NCBI RefSeq assembly: GCF_019492055.1
Contig: NZ_JAICBX010000002.1
Span: 1,054,001-1,118,000 of the forward strand
Source of the DNA: Flavimaribacter sediminis
GTDB taxonomy: Bacteria > Pseudomonadota > Alphaproteobacteria > Rhizobiales > Rhizobiaceae
Reading direction: 5' to 3'
Length of the DNA: 64,000 nt
Shown: one piece after another, positions 34,503 through 43,698 of the stretch
Layout of the letters: each line of letters begins with the position of its first letter
Numbering within the stretch: position 1 is the stretch's first letter
Notes under the pieces: model-generated
What the model was told of the DNA's origin: nothing
Databases searched by the model: none
What the model saw: the letters and a program-made list of their open reading frames with translations, nothing else
Made by a program: the position numbers and the translations under genes

Positions 34503-35819
34503 TCAATTCGAGAACATTTGTTCCGGAAGCCACAGCGAGAGTTCCGGGAAGGAAATCAGCAGAACAAGTACGAGCGCTTCCATGACGATAAACGGGAGTA
34601 TTCCGCGATAGATATCGGACAATGAGACCTTGCCTTCCGAGGCGCCGATTACTGCGAACAGGTTCATTCCCACTGGCGGCGTCAGAACCGCGAGTTCAAC
34701 CAGCTTGACCATGATAACGCCGAACCATATGCCATCGTAGCCCAGCGACGTCACCATTGGATAGACGAACGGCAGGGTCATTACCTGCATGGCAAGCGGG
34801 TCCATGAACATGCCGAGCACCATGAAGACGAACACCAGCAGTATAATGAATATGATGGGTGACAGTTCGAAGGACTGCAGCAGGTCGGTGGCGGAAGTCA
34901 CAGTACCGGCAACGAGGAAGAAGCGAGTGAACATCAGGCCGCCGATGATGACCATGAACAGGGCCGCCGTAACACCCGCGCTTGAGCGCAGGCAACTGGC
35001 GAAAGCCTCGCGCGAGAGTCGACGTCGGGCAAGCGCGATGACGACTGCGCCGATAGCACCCAGTGCGCCTGCGCCGGAGGGCGTCGTGAATCCGAGATAG
35101 ATGCCGCCGATGACGACGGCGGCAAGAAGGAACGTCGCCCAGAGGGCTCTGGCGCTCACGCCGATTTCCCGCAACTTCGCGCGCGTCTGTGGCTCGGGTG
35201 CGATGTTCTTGCGAACCCTGACCAGGATGCTTGTGCCGATCATGTAGGTCGCCGCCGTAAGGATGCCGGGTACGACGCCGGCGATCAGCAATTCGGCAAC
35301 GGATTCACCGGTCAGGAGACCGTAGATGACGAAACTGATGGAGGGTGGGATGAGCGCAGCGATCGTGCCCGCTGCCGCAATGCAGCCGGCAGAGTAAGCC
35401 CGGTCGTAGCCCAGTTTCAGCATTTCGGAAAGTGCGATCCGGGTGAAGAGCGCGGCATTGACCAGAGTCGATCCGGAGATAGCGGCGAAGCCGGCTGACG
35501 CCAGGATCGTCGCCTGGTAGAGAGCCCCGCGGCGCGATCGCAGTATAAGGTTGCTGAATCCGAAGAGTTCCTGCGTGATGCCGGATGATGATGCGATGGC
35601 CCCCATGAGTACGAACATGGGTATCACGACGAAGCTGTAGTCGGATGCAGTCGCGAAGGGGAGGTTGGTCAGGACGCCGAGCGCAAATGCGGATCCGCCT
35701 GTAATCCACAGGCCGACGACTGCTACCGATCCCATGGCGATGCCGACCGGTACGCCGGCGACCGACAGGATCAGCATCGCGGCAATTGCGATCAGTCCCA
35801 TGGCCAGCGGATCAATCAT
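34503..35819 (-). CDS. dctM: TRAP transporter large permease (DctM-like)
   Basis: A 438-aa membrane protein with about twelve helices. The DctM-type signatures are seen near FVVIPMFVLMGAIASSSG, ASAGFAAISGSTLVNAA and IPPSISFVIYG. It carries the translocation path for a carboxylate. The start at 35819 overlaps the small-permease stop by 8 bp; an upstream frame to 35987 overlaps that gene and is not family sequence. The symbol denotes the family, not a proven substrate. Confidence 0.9.
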   Translation of the reverse strand: MIDPLAMGLIAIAAMLILSVAGVPVGIAMGSVAVVGLWITGGSAFALGVLTNLPFATASDYSFVVIPMFVLMGAIASSSGITQELFGFSNLILRSRRGALYQATILASAGFAAISGSTLVNAALFTRIALSEMLKLGYDRAYSAGCIAAAGTIAALIPPSISFVIYGLLTGESVAELLIAGVVPGILTAATYMIGTSILVRVRKNIAPEPQTRAKLREIGVSARALWATFLLAAVVIGGIYLGFTTPSGAGALGAIGAVVIALARRRLSREAFASCLRSSAGVTAALFMVIIGGLMFTRFFLVAGTVTSATDLLQSFELSPIIFIILLVFVFMVLGMFMDPLAMQVMTLPFVYPMVTSLGYDGIWFGVIMVKLVELAVLTPPVGMNLFAVIGASEGKVSLSDIYRGILPFIVMEALVLVLLISFPELSLWLPEQMFSN

Positions 35820-36330
35820 GGTCGCGGTCTCCGGGGATCTCGATGCCGGCCAGCCGGTAAGCGAGCTGTCGGGCAAATTCAGCGACTGACAGCCACGCAC
35901 CGAAGCAGGCGACGCTCTTGAAGGGCGCAACCGGGAAGGCCAAAGCGCCGAGCGCCGTCTCGTTGAACTGCCACGCGGTGCCGGCAAGCTTGGTCGCTTT
36001 AAAAGCGATCAGCGCCATGAAGATCGTGCCGATCGCCAGGGAGAAGATGGCCGCAAGACGTTTTGAAGTTGGTCCGAGGTGCTGGGTCGCGACATCGATG
36101 ATGATATTGGAGCCCTGCGCCTGCGCTTCCGCGAGGCCCAGAAACACGATCACCGCCAGCAGGGCCCCAGAGAGCTCCACCATTCCCGGTATGGGTCTGA
36201 GGAGGAGATTGGTCGAAACGACGTCCGCGGCGCCCATGACGCCGACGAAGAGCAACAGTGTTGACGCAACAAGAAATCCCAGATGGGATATCCGGCGTAA
36301 CAGATAATCAAGTCCGGCAAGTATCCGCAT
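35812..36330 (-). CDS. dctQ: TRAP transporter small permease (DctQ-like)
   Basis: A 172-aa protein with four predicted membrane helices and the DctQ pattern (first helix LVASTLLLFVGVMGAADVV and the AQGSNIIIDVATQHL loop after the second helix). It pairs with the large permease, which it overlaps, and with the binding protein 73 bp upstream. Confidence 0.85.
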   Translation of the reverse strand: MRILAGLDYLLRRISHLGFLVASTLLLFVGVMGAADVVSTNLLLRPIPGMVELSGALLAVIVFLGLAEAQAQGSNIIIDVATQHLGPTSKRLAAIFSLAIGTIFMALIAFKATKLAGTAWQFNETALGALAFPVAPFKSVACFGAWLSVAEFARQLAYRLAGIEIPGDRDHD

Positions 36331-36403
36331 TCAGGCAACCATTTATTCAACATGGCAACAGGCGACGATCCTGTCCGTTTCGCCGCCTGTCATCAAGGTT
36401 TGA

Positions 36404-37420
36404 TTACTTGTTTTCACGAATGTAGTCTGCGAGTTCCTTTGCCTCGTCACTCTTGCCGAGTTCGCCCATTTTGGCAGTCCAGATTTCCAGCATGTCCGGA
36501 ACAGCAGCATTGAGCGCGTCCTTCTCCTGGAACTCGATAATCTCCATTCCCGATTCCTCGAGGCCGGCGACTGCCTTGCTTTCAGCCTCCGCTATCAGTT
36601 CGTTTCCGTATGTCTCGGCATCCGCCGCGACTTCCTCAATGAGGGCGCGGACGTTGTCCGGCCATGATTCCCACTTCGATTTTGAAACGAACAGCGTATG
36701 CGCACTGATGACGCCGAAACTGATGTCGGTGCCGTATTCGGCGACCTGATCGACCTTGAACGCCTTTACGGCGGAATTAAACATATAGGTGCAGTCCATC
36801 GCGCCCGATTGCATCGCCTGGATCATTTCGACCGGCGGAACGTTGACCGGAACCGCACCGATTGATTCGAACATGATCGGCACGAACGATCCATAGGACC
36901 GTACCTTCTTGTTCTTCAGATCGCCCAGCGTCTTAAGGGGCTCGTTGCAGTAGAGGCGGTAGTCCGGCAGATAGCGGTATAGCAGCGGATGCAAGTTGGC
37001 GGCATCCAGTTCAGCCTTGACGGTAGGATTGTTGTTGAAGATGTCACGCGTCAATTCGTTCAGTTTCGGTCCATCGGTGAAGGTAAAAGGCAGCGCATTC
37101 GTCACAGCGGCGAATGGCATACGCGCCTGCTGGTTGCCCATGACTATGAGGCCGAAATCGATCGCACCGGAACCGACCAGGTCGACGATCTCGGCCTCTC
37201 CACCTAGTGTGTTGGCCCAGAAATGCTGGATTTTGATCGCGCCGCCGCTGCGCTTCTCGATTTCGGACGAAAAGTACTTGTCGATTTCGGATGTGTTGAC
37301 CACTTCCGGGATGTTCGACGAATAGCGAAGAGTCATTTCCGGATAGTCTTGGGCGTTTGCCGGCGAAAGCGCAAATGCGCAAAGCGCCGCGACCGGCGTC
37401 AAGAGGTGTAGGATTCTCAT
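36404..37420 (-). CDS. dctP: TRAP transporter solute-binding protein (DctP-like)
   Basis: A 338-aa periplasmic protein with a signal peptide of about 23 residues (cleavage near ANA|QD). DctP-family features are IEKRSGGAIKIQHFWANTLGGEAE and the carboxylate-binding arginine region KVRSYGSFVP. A GGGAGGA ribosome-binding site marks ATG 37420; the frame runs further upstream through the promoter and is not coding. First gene of the dctP-dctQ-dctM-HIBADH-SDR operon, which faces the lactonase gene across a region with a candidate GntR site. Confidence 0.9.
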   Translation of the reverse strand: MRILHLLTPVAALCAFALSPANAQDYPEMTLRYSSNIPEVVNTSEIDKYFSSEIEKRSGGAIKIQHFWANTLGGEAEIVDLVGSGAIDFGLIVMGNQQARMPFAAVTNALPFTFTDGPKLNELTRDIFNNNPTVKAELDAANLHPLLYRYLPDYRLYCNEPLKTLGDLKNKKVRSYGSFVPIMFESIGAVPVNVPPVEMIQAMQSGAMDCTYMFNSAVKAFKVDQVAEYGTDISFGVISAHTLFVSKSKWESWPDNVRALIEEVAADAETYGNELIAEAESKAVAGLEESGMEIIEFQEKDALNAAVPDMLEIWTAKMGELGKSDEAKELADYIRENK

Positions 37421-37499
37421 TGGGGTCCTCCCGGGATTCATATTTGATTGTGCCGTCCCCGGCAAAGCCGGCCTATGCCGATTTTGCCACAAAGACAGT

Positions 37500-37516
37500 T
37501 TGTCATACAGCATGAC
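37500..37516. promoter_or_regulatory. Candidate GntR operator (site 1)
   Basis: TTGTCATACAG begins a 15-bp palindrome GTCATACAGCATGAC (37502-37516). It sits 80 bp upstream of dctP and 48 bp upstream of the lactonase gene, so it could control both divergent transcripts. The core recurs at 38378 and 42027. Confidence 0.6.
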
Positions 37517-37563
37517 GGTATGGTAATTCAAGTGATGGAGTTGTCGAAATGGAGGAGACCTAA

Positions 37564-38364
37564 ATGCCCGCCTATGAAGTTTTCGCGCTTCGCTACGCCG
37601 CAACCGAACCGGATCGACCCCGATCAGAGAATTTTCTGCCGGGGATGGATCTCCATGCCGGCGCAATGCCGCTGGATTACTACATCTGGCTGATACGCGG
37701 GCACGAGCGTGAGATTGTGGTGGACACCGGTTTCGATACAGAATCGGCTCAACAACGCGGCCGCCGCTTGATTCACCAGCCGGTAGAGATCCTCGCCAAG
37801 GCAGGTGTCGATGCGTCAAAGGTGCGGGACGTCATCCTGACGCATCTTCACTATGACCACGCCGGATCCCTTGGAGCCTTTCCCTCAGCGACATTCCATC
37901 TTCAGGACGAGGAAATGCGCTATGCGACCGGGCGCTTCATGTGTCATGCCTGCCTCAGCGCGCCGTTCAACGTGCGCGATGTCATGCAGGCCGTCGGTCT
38001 CGTTCATGGGGGGCGCGTACGCTTTCACGAGGGAACGTCGGAACTCGCGCCCGGTATCACCCTGCATCGGGTTGGCGGGCATACCGGCGGTTTGCAGGCG
38101 GTGCGGGTCGAGACCGAACGCGGACCGCTGGTGCTCGCTTCAGACGCGTTTCATTTCACGGAGAACCGCGCGCGCAGGGCTCCGTTTCCACTTGTGTTCC
38201 ATGTTGGCGACATGCTGGAGGGGTATCGCCTCTGCGAGGACCTGGCAGGCGGACAACCCGATCTCCTCATTCCGGGTCACGACCCGGAGGTCCGTTTGCG
38301 ATGGCCGGCGCCGAATCCCGAGGTCCCCGACATCGTGCGGCTGGATCTCCCACCAAAACGATGA
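37564..38364 (+). CDS. Metallo-beta-lactamase-fold lactonase (AHL-lactonase-like)
   Basis: A 266-aa metal hydrolase. The dinuclear zinc site is complete: H-x-H-x-D-H in LTHLHYDHAGSL, a histidine in VGGHTGGLQ, the bridging aspartate in ASDAFHF, and the final histidine in IPGHDPEV. The family includes N-acyl homoserine lactonases. In this catabolic setting it more likely opens a lactone intermediate or hydrolyses an ester. A GGAGGAG site precedes the ATG. Confidence 0.85.
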   Translation: MPAYEVFALRYAATEPDRPRSENFLPGMDLHAGAMPLDYYIWLIRGHEREIVVDTGFDTESAQQRGRRLIHQPVEILAKAGVDASKVRDVILTHLHYDHAGSLGAFPSATFHLQDEEMRYATGRFMCHACLSAPFNVRDVMQAVGLVHGGRVRFHEGTSELAPGITLHRVGGHTGGLQAVRVETERGPLVLASDAFHFTENRARRAPFPLVFHVGDMLEGYRLCEDLAGGQPDLLIPGHDPEVRLRWPAPNPEVPDIVRLDLPPKR

Positions 38365-38377
38365 GTCGACTGTAGTG

Positions 38378-38396
38378 TTGACATACTGTCATACAA
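38378..38396. promoter_or_regulatory. Candidate GntR operator (site 2, doubled)
   Basis: TTGACATACTG and CTGTCATACAA overlap here, giving a 13-bp palindrome TGACATACTGTCA. It lies 46-64 bp upstream of the EstB-like gene and just after the lactonase stop. Confidence 0.6.
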
Positions 38397-38441
38397 ACTG
38401 ATATCCGCTTGGTTATTGATTTACGTCCCTCGGGAGGACCC

Positions 38442-39626
38442 ATGCAGGTAGAAAAAACGCTGTCTGTGCGCGGACACGAGTTTCAGATCCACGGCTGGTG
38501 CGACGATGCTTTTGAAGCTGTCGCCGACGCATTTGCCGCCAACTACGTCGATGAAGAAGAGATAGGTTCAGCAACCACAATCTATGTCGACGGCCGCAAG
38601 GTCATTGACGTCTGGGGCGGCTACCGCGACGCCGACTATGCAAAGCCGTGGAACGAGGACACGATCGTCTGCATGATGTCCGTCGCCAAGGGCATAGCCG
38701 GCATGGCGTTCAACATTCTGATCGATCGCGGGCAGGTGGATCCGGACATGCCAGTCGCGGAATACTGGCCGGAATTCGCGCGTAACGGCAAGGAACGCGT
38801 TCTCGTGCGCCATGTGCTCGATCACACCGCCGGCTTGCCGGTCGTGCTCGAGCCGATGTGGCGCGGAGCCATCTTCGATTGCGATGCAATTGTCGGAGCG
38901 CTGGAGCGGCAGGCGCCTTTGTGGGAGCCCGGAACCGTCGCCGCCTATCATATCCATACCCAGGGCAACATTCTCGGTGAGATCGTGCGCCGCGTAACCG
39001 GCAAGCGGTTTCCCGCATTCATCGCCGATGAGGTGACTGGCCCGCTTGGCATGGATTACCAGTACGGCAATCTTTCCGATGCCGATCTAAACCGTTGCGC
39101 TACCCTGGTTCCGACAGTCGAAGGCACCCTTCTGGCGCGTCGCGACACCGATCCCGACGCACTGATCGCGAAGGGTTTCACACAGTTTCCCGATGAGCCT
39201 ATGCCAGTCACGTTGAACTCGACCGCCTGGCGACGCGCCGAGATCACCAGCGCCAGCGGCCACGGCAATCCGCGCGCCGTCGCTCGTGTCTATGCCGCCA
39301 TATCCCGTGGTGGCGAAATCGACGGCGTCCGGCTGATGCGGCCGGAAACAATCAAAGACATGCTGACCGAGCAGCACAACCAGACTGAACGGATGCAGGA
39401 GCGGCCATATCACCAGGCGCGCGGAGTGCTTCTGAATACGCCTGTATCGGTCTGGATGGGCCCACAGATGCGTTCCTTCGGGCATCACGGCTTTGGCGGC
39501 TCCATCGGTTTCGGAGATCCCGAGGCGCATATCGGATTTGCCTATGCCTGCAACAAGATGCATGCGCGCGGTGACAACGGTCCGCGGGCGCGCAGGATCA
39601 TCGAAGCCCTGTACGAGGTTCTATGA
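38442..39626 (+). CDS. EstB-like serine hydrolase (beta-lactamase/class C fold)
   Basis: A 394-aa esterase/beta-lactamase-related enzyme. The catalytic S-x-x-K is S80-V-A-K83, with a tyrosine motif around AAYHIHTQGN and a conserved SFGHHGFGG-type loop near residue 350. Such proteins hydrolyse short esters, not beta-lactams, in most catabolic clusters. I chose ATG 38442 because GGGAGGA precedes it; an in-frame ATG at 38409 has none and overlaps the promoter motif less convincingly. It overlaps the next SDR gene as ATGA. Confidence 0.85.
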   Translation: MQVEKTLSVRGHEFQIHGWCDDAFEAVADAFAANYVDEEEIGSATTIYVDGRKVIDVWGGYRDADYAKPWNEDTIVCMMSVAKGIAGMAFNILIDRGQVDPDMPVAEYWPEFARNGKERVLVRHVLDHTAGLPVVLEPMWRGAIFDCDAIVGALERQAPLWEPGTVAAYHIHTQGNILGEIVRRVTGKRFPAFIADEVTGPLGMDYQYGNLSDADLNRCATLVPTVEGTLLARRDTDPDALIAKGFTQFPDEPMPVTLNSTAWRRAEITSASGHGNPRAVARVYAAISRGGEIDGVRLMRPETIKDMLTEQHNQTERMQERPYHQARGVLLNTPVSVWMGPQMRSFGHHGFGGSIGFGDPEAHIGFAYACNKMHARGDNGPRARRIIEALYEVL

Positions 39627-40417
39627 TCATGTCCGGTGGTGACCACGCTCCGGTCGCGGCAGTTACTGGCGGCGCCGGCGGAATAGGAGAAGCTTGCGTC
39701 AGGCGTCTTCGTTCTGATGGCTGGCAGGTTGTCGTTCTGGACATCGATATCGATCAGGCAAGGGCCGTCGCCGAACGACATGGCGCAGTCGCACATGCCA
39801 TCGACCTTGCGGACGAGAGAAGTATCGAAGAGGCGGCAGCCTTCGTCGAACGCGAGGTCGGACCATGTCAGGGACTTGCCGCGGTCGCGGCGCACCTGGA
39901 AAATCCGCATCGGCCCGAATCGCAGGATTACGCCGAGTGGGAGGACATACTCAGGGTCAATCTGACCGGCACGTTTCGTACCCTCACCTGCTTCGGCAGA
40001 GGGATGTTGGAGCGCCGTTCCGGATCGATCGTTACCGTCGGTTCGATCACGGCGTTCAACTCCAGCCCGCTTCAGGCCTATGGCCCGACAAAGGCCGCAA
40101 TCATCAATATTTCACGGAATCTCGCCGTGGCCTGGGGCCGTAGCGGCATACGGGTCAATTGCGTCTGTCCAGGCCCGACCCGTACACCCGCCGTGGAAGC
40201 CAGCTATGCGAGGGGCGAGCGCAATCCCGACACTATGATCCGCGAGACTGCGCTCGGTCGACTGGTTCGCCCGGAGGAGGTCGCCAATGCGATCGCTTTC
40301 CTCCTGTCGGAGGATGCAGGCGCGATTACGGGTATCGAGTTGCCGGTTGATTCCGGCACGCTCGCTACCCAGCTCTGGGGGCTTTACGGTGGTGTGCCCG
40401 AGCCGATGGAACGATGA
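39623..40417 (+). CDS. SDR-family oxidoreductase
   Basis: A 264-aa short-chain dehydrogenase with TGGAGGIGEACV for NAD(P), the serine strand IVTVGSITAF and the catalytic YGPTK. It shares ATGA with the esterase gene, indicating cotranslation. It probably oxidises an alcohol released by the esterase. Confidence 0.87.
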   Translation: MIMSGGDHAPVAAVTGGAGGIGEACVRRLRSDGWQVVVLDIDIDQARAVAERHGAVAHAIDLADERSIEEAAAFVEREVGPCQGLAAVAAHLENPHRPESQDYAEWEDILRVNLTGTFRTLTCFGRGMLERRSGSIVTVGSITAFNSSPLQAYGPTKAAIINISRNLAVAWGRSGIRVNCVCPGPTRTPAVEASYARGERNPDTMIRETALGRLVRPEEVANAIAFLLSEDAGAITGIELPVDSGTLATQLWGLYGGVPEPMER

Positions 40418-40457
40418 TTGCACCAGGATCTGGCAACCTTGATGCGTGGAGAACGAA

Positions 40458-41213
40458 ATGACGGGTGATCTTTCTGGCCAGGTAGTCCTGGTAACCGGCG
40501 CCGGACGCGGCATAGGCGCAGCTGCGGCGCTGACTCTGGCCCGCCGGGGCGCCGCCGTCGGCGTGTTCGACATATCGGAAGAACTGGCTGCGACCTCCGT
40601 CCGCTCTGTTGAAGATTCCGGCGGCAAGGCGATCGCACTGGTGGCCGATGCCGCTGATCGGTCGGCGATTTTCCATGCAGCTGCCCGGCTGACTTCCACG
40701 TACGGACCAATGACCGGGGTCGTCAACGATGCGATCTGGATTCGATACGAACCGGTCGAGAATGTGCGGGACGAGACGCTCGAGCGCATGTTGGCGGTCG
40801 GGGTCAAGGGCGCTTTCTGGGGTGTTCAGGCACTGTTGGCGCACCGCGAAGATCAACCTGCCGCGGTCGTCAACATCGCTTCCCCAGTGGCGGATCTGGG
40901 GACAGCGAACACCGCGTCCTATACGGCCGTGAAAGGCGCGATCGCCGCCCTGACGCGACAACTTGCCGTCGAACTGGGGCCGCAGGGGATTCGCGTAAAT
41001 GCGGTGACGCCCGGCGCCGTGCCGACCCCCGGCGCGAGAGCCATCGTCGACGAGGCAGGTTACGCGAAGCGCCGTGCGCAGACACCCTTGGGCAGATTGG
41101 GTACGGAGGAGGAGATCGCCTCTGCAATCGCCTTTCTTGTGAGCCGCGAAGCGTCATTCATTACGGGTGAAATACTACATGTCGATGGTGGCATCTCGGT
41201 CAAGTCAATGTAA
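40458..41213 (+). CDS. SDR-family oxidoreductase
   Basis: A 251-aa short-chain dehydrogenase with TGAGRGIGAAAA, serine strand VNIASPVADLG and the catalytic YTAVK. The usual NNAG cofactor motif is altered to VNDAIW. I chose ATG 40458 (GGAG site 7 bp upstream) over an in-frame GTG at 40446. It is 40 bp after the preceding SDR, same transcript. It converges with the GntR gene. Confidence 0.85.
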   Translation: MTGDLSGQVVLVTGAGRGIGAAAALTLARRGAAVGVFDISEELAATSVRSVEDSGGKAIALVADAADRSAIFHAAARLTSTYGPMTGVVNDAIWIRYEPVENVRDETLERMLAVGVKGAFWGVQALLAHREDQPAAVVNIASPVADLGTANTASYTAVKGAIAALTRQLAVELGPQGIRVNAVTPGAVPTPGARAIVDEAGYAKRRAQTPLGRLGTEEEIASAIAFLVSREASFITGEILHVDGGISVKSM

Positions 41214-41247
41214 TCCCATGCAAACCCGTCCCGTCACGCCTCCGAAC

Positions 41248-41931
41248 TCAGTCTTCACGCGTCGATATGGTCTTCATCGCGGCCTTGGCCGCAGCCTGGA
41301 CATGCGCCACGCAGATATCGAAAGCCCGTTGTTCATCCCTGTCTTCCAGAGCGGATACAAAATCACGCAGTTCCCTGATCGACTGACGGGCGCGTTCCTC
41401 GCTGGACAACGAAACTACGCGAAGTTGCGATACGCGCGTGTGAATGCGGCGAAGCATTTCAGCCGCCACTTCGTTCCCTGCGCCCTCAAGAAGAATGTCG
41501 TAGAAGCGGGTCTTGGCGGCTATGAACGCTTCGGCCGAGAAGTTGTCATAGACCTGCGCAAGATGGTCGACACTTTCATGCAGGGCCTTGATCTGTTCTT
41601 CCGTGGCGCTGCGGGCAAAAAGCCTCGCCGCCAGACCCTCCAGCGTCGCCCGAACCTCGTATATGGACCGCGCCGTCTTCTCGCTGACAACACTGACGCT
41701 CAGGCCCCGGTTTGGCTGAAGCGTGATGAGACCGTCGGCCTGCAACTCGCGAAGCGCCTCCCGAAGAGAGGTGCGGGAAACCCCCATCATTTCACAGAGT
41801 TCGCGTTCGATAAGCCTTGCTCCGGCCGGAAACCGCCCAGTCGCGATCGCCATGCGCAGCCGCTCGGCAACCTGCTCCCGCAAGCCCGGCAACGTTTGCA
41901 CACGCATGGACATATCGTTTTTGGCGGTCAT
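41248..41931 (-). CDS. GntR-family regulator, FadR/FCD subgroup
   Basis: A 227-aa repressor-type regulator. N-terminal winged helix-turn-helix (residues ~10-75: LREQVAERLRMAIATG and the recognition region MMGVSRTSLREALRELQ), C-terminal all-helical FCD effector domain (~85-215) with metal-ligand-like Asp and His residues. FCD members sense carboxylates. It is divergent from the CMD gene, and a motif repeated in the cluster promoters is its likely operator. Confidence 0.9.
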   Translation of the reverse strand: MTAKNDMSMRVQTLPGLREQVAERLRMAIATGRFPAGARLIERELCEMMGVSRTSLREALRELQADGLITLQPNRGLSVSVVSEKTARSIYEVRATLEGLAARLFARSATEEQIKALHESVDHLAQVYDNFSAEAFIAAKTRFYDILLEGAGNEVAAEMLRRIHTRVSQLRVVSLSSEERARQSIRELRDFVSALEDRDEQRAFDICVAHVQAAAKAAMKTISTRED

Positions 41932-42015
41932 TCCGTGAGCTCCCTGTACGCAAATATGTGGGCCATGTTGCGAATCTTACGATCCACTGGCGGAAAACAT
42001 TCAGATGTTTCCTGC

Positions 42016-42037
42016 CATACCGTATGTTGTATGTCAA
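42016..42037. promoter_or_regulatory. Candidate GntR operator (site 3)
   Basis: An 11-bp palindrome CATACCGTATG (42016-42026) is followed by TTGTATGTCAA, the reverse complement of TTGACATACAA. It lies 17-38 bp upstream of the CMD gene and about 85 bp upstream of the GntR start, suiting autoregulation. Confidence 0.6.
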
Positions 42038-42053
42038 AAAACAAGAGGGTCTC

Positions 42054-42461
42054 ATGACTGACAAAAACAAAACCGTTGGTGATCTCTTCGAAGAGGGGCT
42101 GTCGCTTCGCCGCCAGGTGCTGGGCGCCGAATATGTAGACCGTTCACTGGATTCGGCTAATAACTTCATGATGGCGTTCCAGCACATCACGACAGAGTGG
42201 TGCTGGGGCTATGCCTGGGGCAGGGACACGCTGGATCTGAAGACCCGGAGCATGCTCAATCTCGCCATGCTGACGGCGCTCAACCGGGCTGCGGAAATCA
42301 AGCTTCACGTACGCGGCGCCATCAACAACGGTGTGAGCGTCGAGGAAATTCGCGAGATCCTCCTTCACGCGACGGTCTACTGTGGCATTCCCGCCGGTTT
42401 GGACGCCTTTAAGGCAGCCAACGAAGTCCTGTCGGAAATGAAGCCCGACGGATGGCGTTGA
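42054..42461 (+). CDS. Carboxymuconolactone decarboxylase-family protein
   Basis: A 135-aa protein of the PcaC-type CMD family, an all-helical fold. The conserved block AAEIKLHVRGAINNGVSVEE followed by LLHATVYCGIPAG matches 4-carboxymuconolactone decarboxylase. In the protocatechuate pathway that enzyme removes CO2 from a lactone, but many homologues act on other substrates. ATG 42054 follows AAGAGGG. A P450 gene follows 25 bp later in the same transcript. Confidence 0.85.
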   Translation: MTDKNKTVGDLFEEGLSLRRQVLGAEYVDRSLDSANNFMMAFQHITTEWCWGYAWGRDTLDLKTRSMLNLAMLTALNRAAEIKLHVRGAINNGVSVEEIREILLHATVYCGIPAGLDAFKAANEVLSEMKPDGWR

Positions 42462-42486
42462 CAAGCCGCCTTAGCAGGAGGAAAAC

Positions 42487-43698
42487 TTGAGGCATGATCC
42501 TGAAAATCAGGCGCTGACGCTCTCCGATCTTCCTCATGTTCCGGAAATCGGAGAGGATGTCGATCAGCTCGCACGGTTGAGGCAGTCAGGCTGGGCGGTG
42601 CGGAGCGACCGCGGTGTCGAGGTGTTGCGTTATCGACAGGCCGTCGACGTCCTCGAACATCGGGATCTTGGGAAAGGCGCCACCTTTCAGCGGCGGCTGG
42701 ATGACATCGGAATTACCGAGGGAAGCGAGATCAGGGAATGCTGGAACCGGATGCTCGTAACCACCGAGGGTGGGCGTCGCCGCAACTTGCGCAAGCCATT
42801 CGTGAAACTTCTCCTAGGCCCGCACCTGAAACAACTGCAAACGGCCATCCGCAAGATCGTTGACAACGTTCTTGACGAGTTTGGGACCGGGCCGGAAGTT
42901 GATCTTATGGAGGCTCTGGCTTGGAAAATACCGTCGCGGGTCTATTGTCATCTGGTGGCTGCCCCGATCGAAAAGGCAGCCTTCGCAGCCCATCTCTCGG
43001 ACAGCACGCTTGCCCCCATCCTGACGTCGGATGTCTCGCGACGCCAGGAATCGATCGACGCGTTCTACTGCACCTATGATTTCGTCAAGGAACATCTGGA
43101 ATCGAGGCGGAGATCGGGTCTGGGGGAGGATTTTTCTTCCATCATGATTCGTCAGTTTCTGGACGGTCATCAGACCGAAGATGAAATGATCTACGAGGGG
43201 ATTGCCCTCCTGCAAGCCAGCGTTGACAATACCGTTCACCAGATCGGTCTGGTGCTCGGCACACTGCTGGAGGACCCCAACCGGTGGCGAGCGATCGTTT
43301 CCGACGAGACGCTGCTTCAGCCCGGCGTGGAAGAGGCAATGCGTCTGAACCCGCGTTTCGGCACGATCTTCCGCTTTGCGGAGGCGGAAACCCGGCTGAA
43401 CGCGCTGGACTTACCGGCAGGCACTTGGGTTTTCATTTCCCTGCGGTCTGCAAACCGCGATGAAGCGATGTTCCAGGCGCCTGAGAAATTCCAATTCGAC
43501 AGGGATCTTAAGCGATCGCTCCAGTTCGGCGGCGGCCCCTACAGCTGCCTCGGCCAAACCCTGGCGCGCATGGAGATCCACGAGGTCGTCCGGGCGCTAC
43601 GGATCCGTTTTCCACACATCAGCCTGAGCCAGGAATGGACCCGCACGGTGACCAACGCCGTCACCGAGACCGGCAGGCTCAGGGCAAAGCTACATTAG
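42487..43698 (+). CDS. Cytochrome P450
   Basis: A 403-aa bacterial P450. The heme loop is FGGGPYSCLGQTLAR with C354 as the iron ligand, the K-helix E-x-x-R is in VEEAMRLNP, and the I-helix oxygen-activation region is ASVDNTV. The start is TTG at 42487, placed by a strong AGGAGG site. No ferredoxin or reductase gene is adjacent, so it must borrow electrons. It probably hydroxylates or demethylates the cluster II substrate. Confidence 0.9.
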   Translation: MRHDPENQALTLSDLPHVPEIGEDVDQLARLRQSGWAVRSDRGVEVLRYRQAVDVLEHRDLGKGATFQRRLDDIGITEGSEIRECWNRMLVTTEGGRRRNLRKPFVKLLLGPHLKQLQTAIRKIVDNVLDEFGTGPEVDLMEALAWKIPSRVYCHLVAAPIEKAAFAAHLSDSTLAPILTSDVSRRQESIDAFYCTYDFVKEHLESRRRSGLGEDFSSIMIRQFLDGHQTEDEMIYEGIALLQASVDNTVHQIGLVLGTLLEDPNRWRAIVSDETLLQPGVEEAMRLNPRFGTIFRFAEAETRLNALDLPAGTWVFISLRSANRDEAMFQAPEKFQFDRDLKRSLQFGGGPYSCLGQTLARMEIHEVVRALRIRFPHISLSQEWTRTVTNAVTETGRLRAKLH

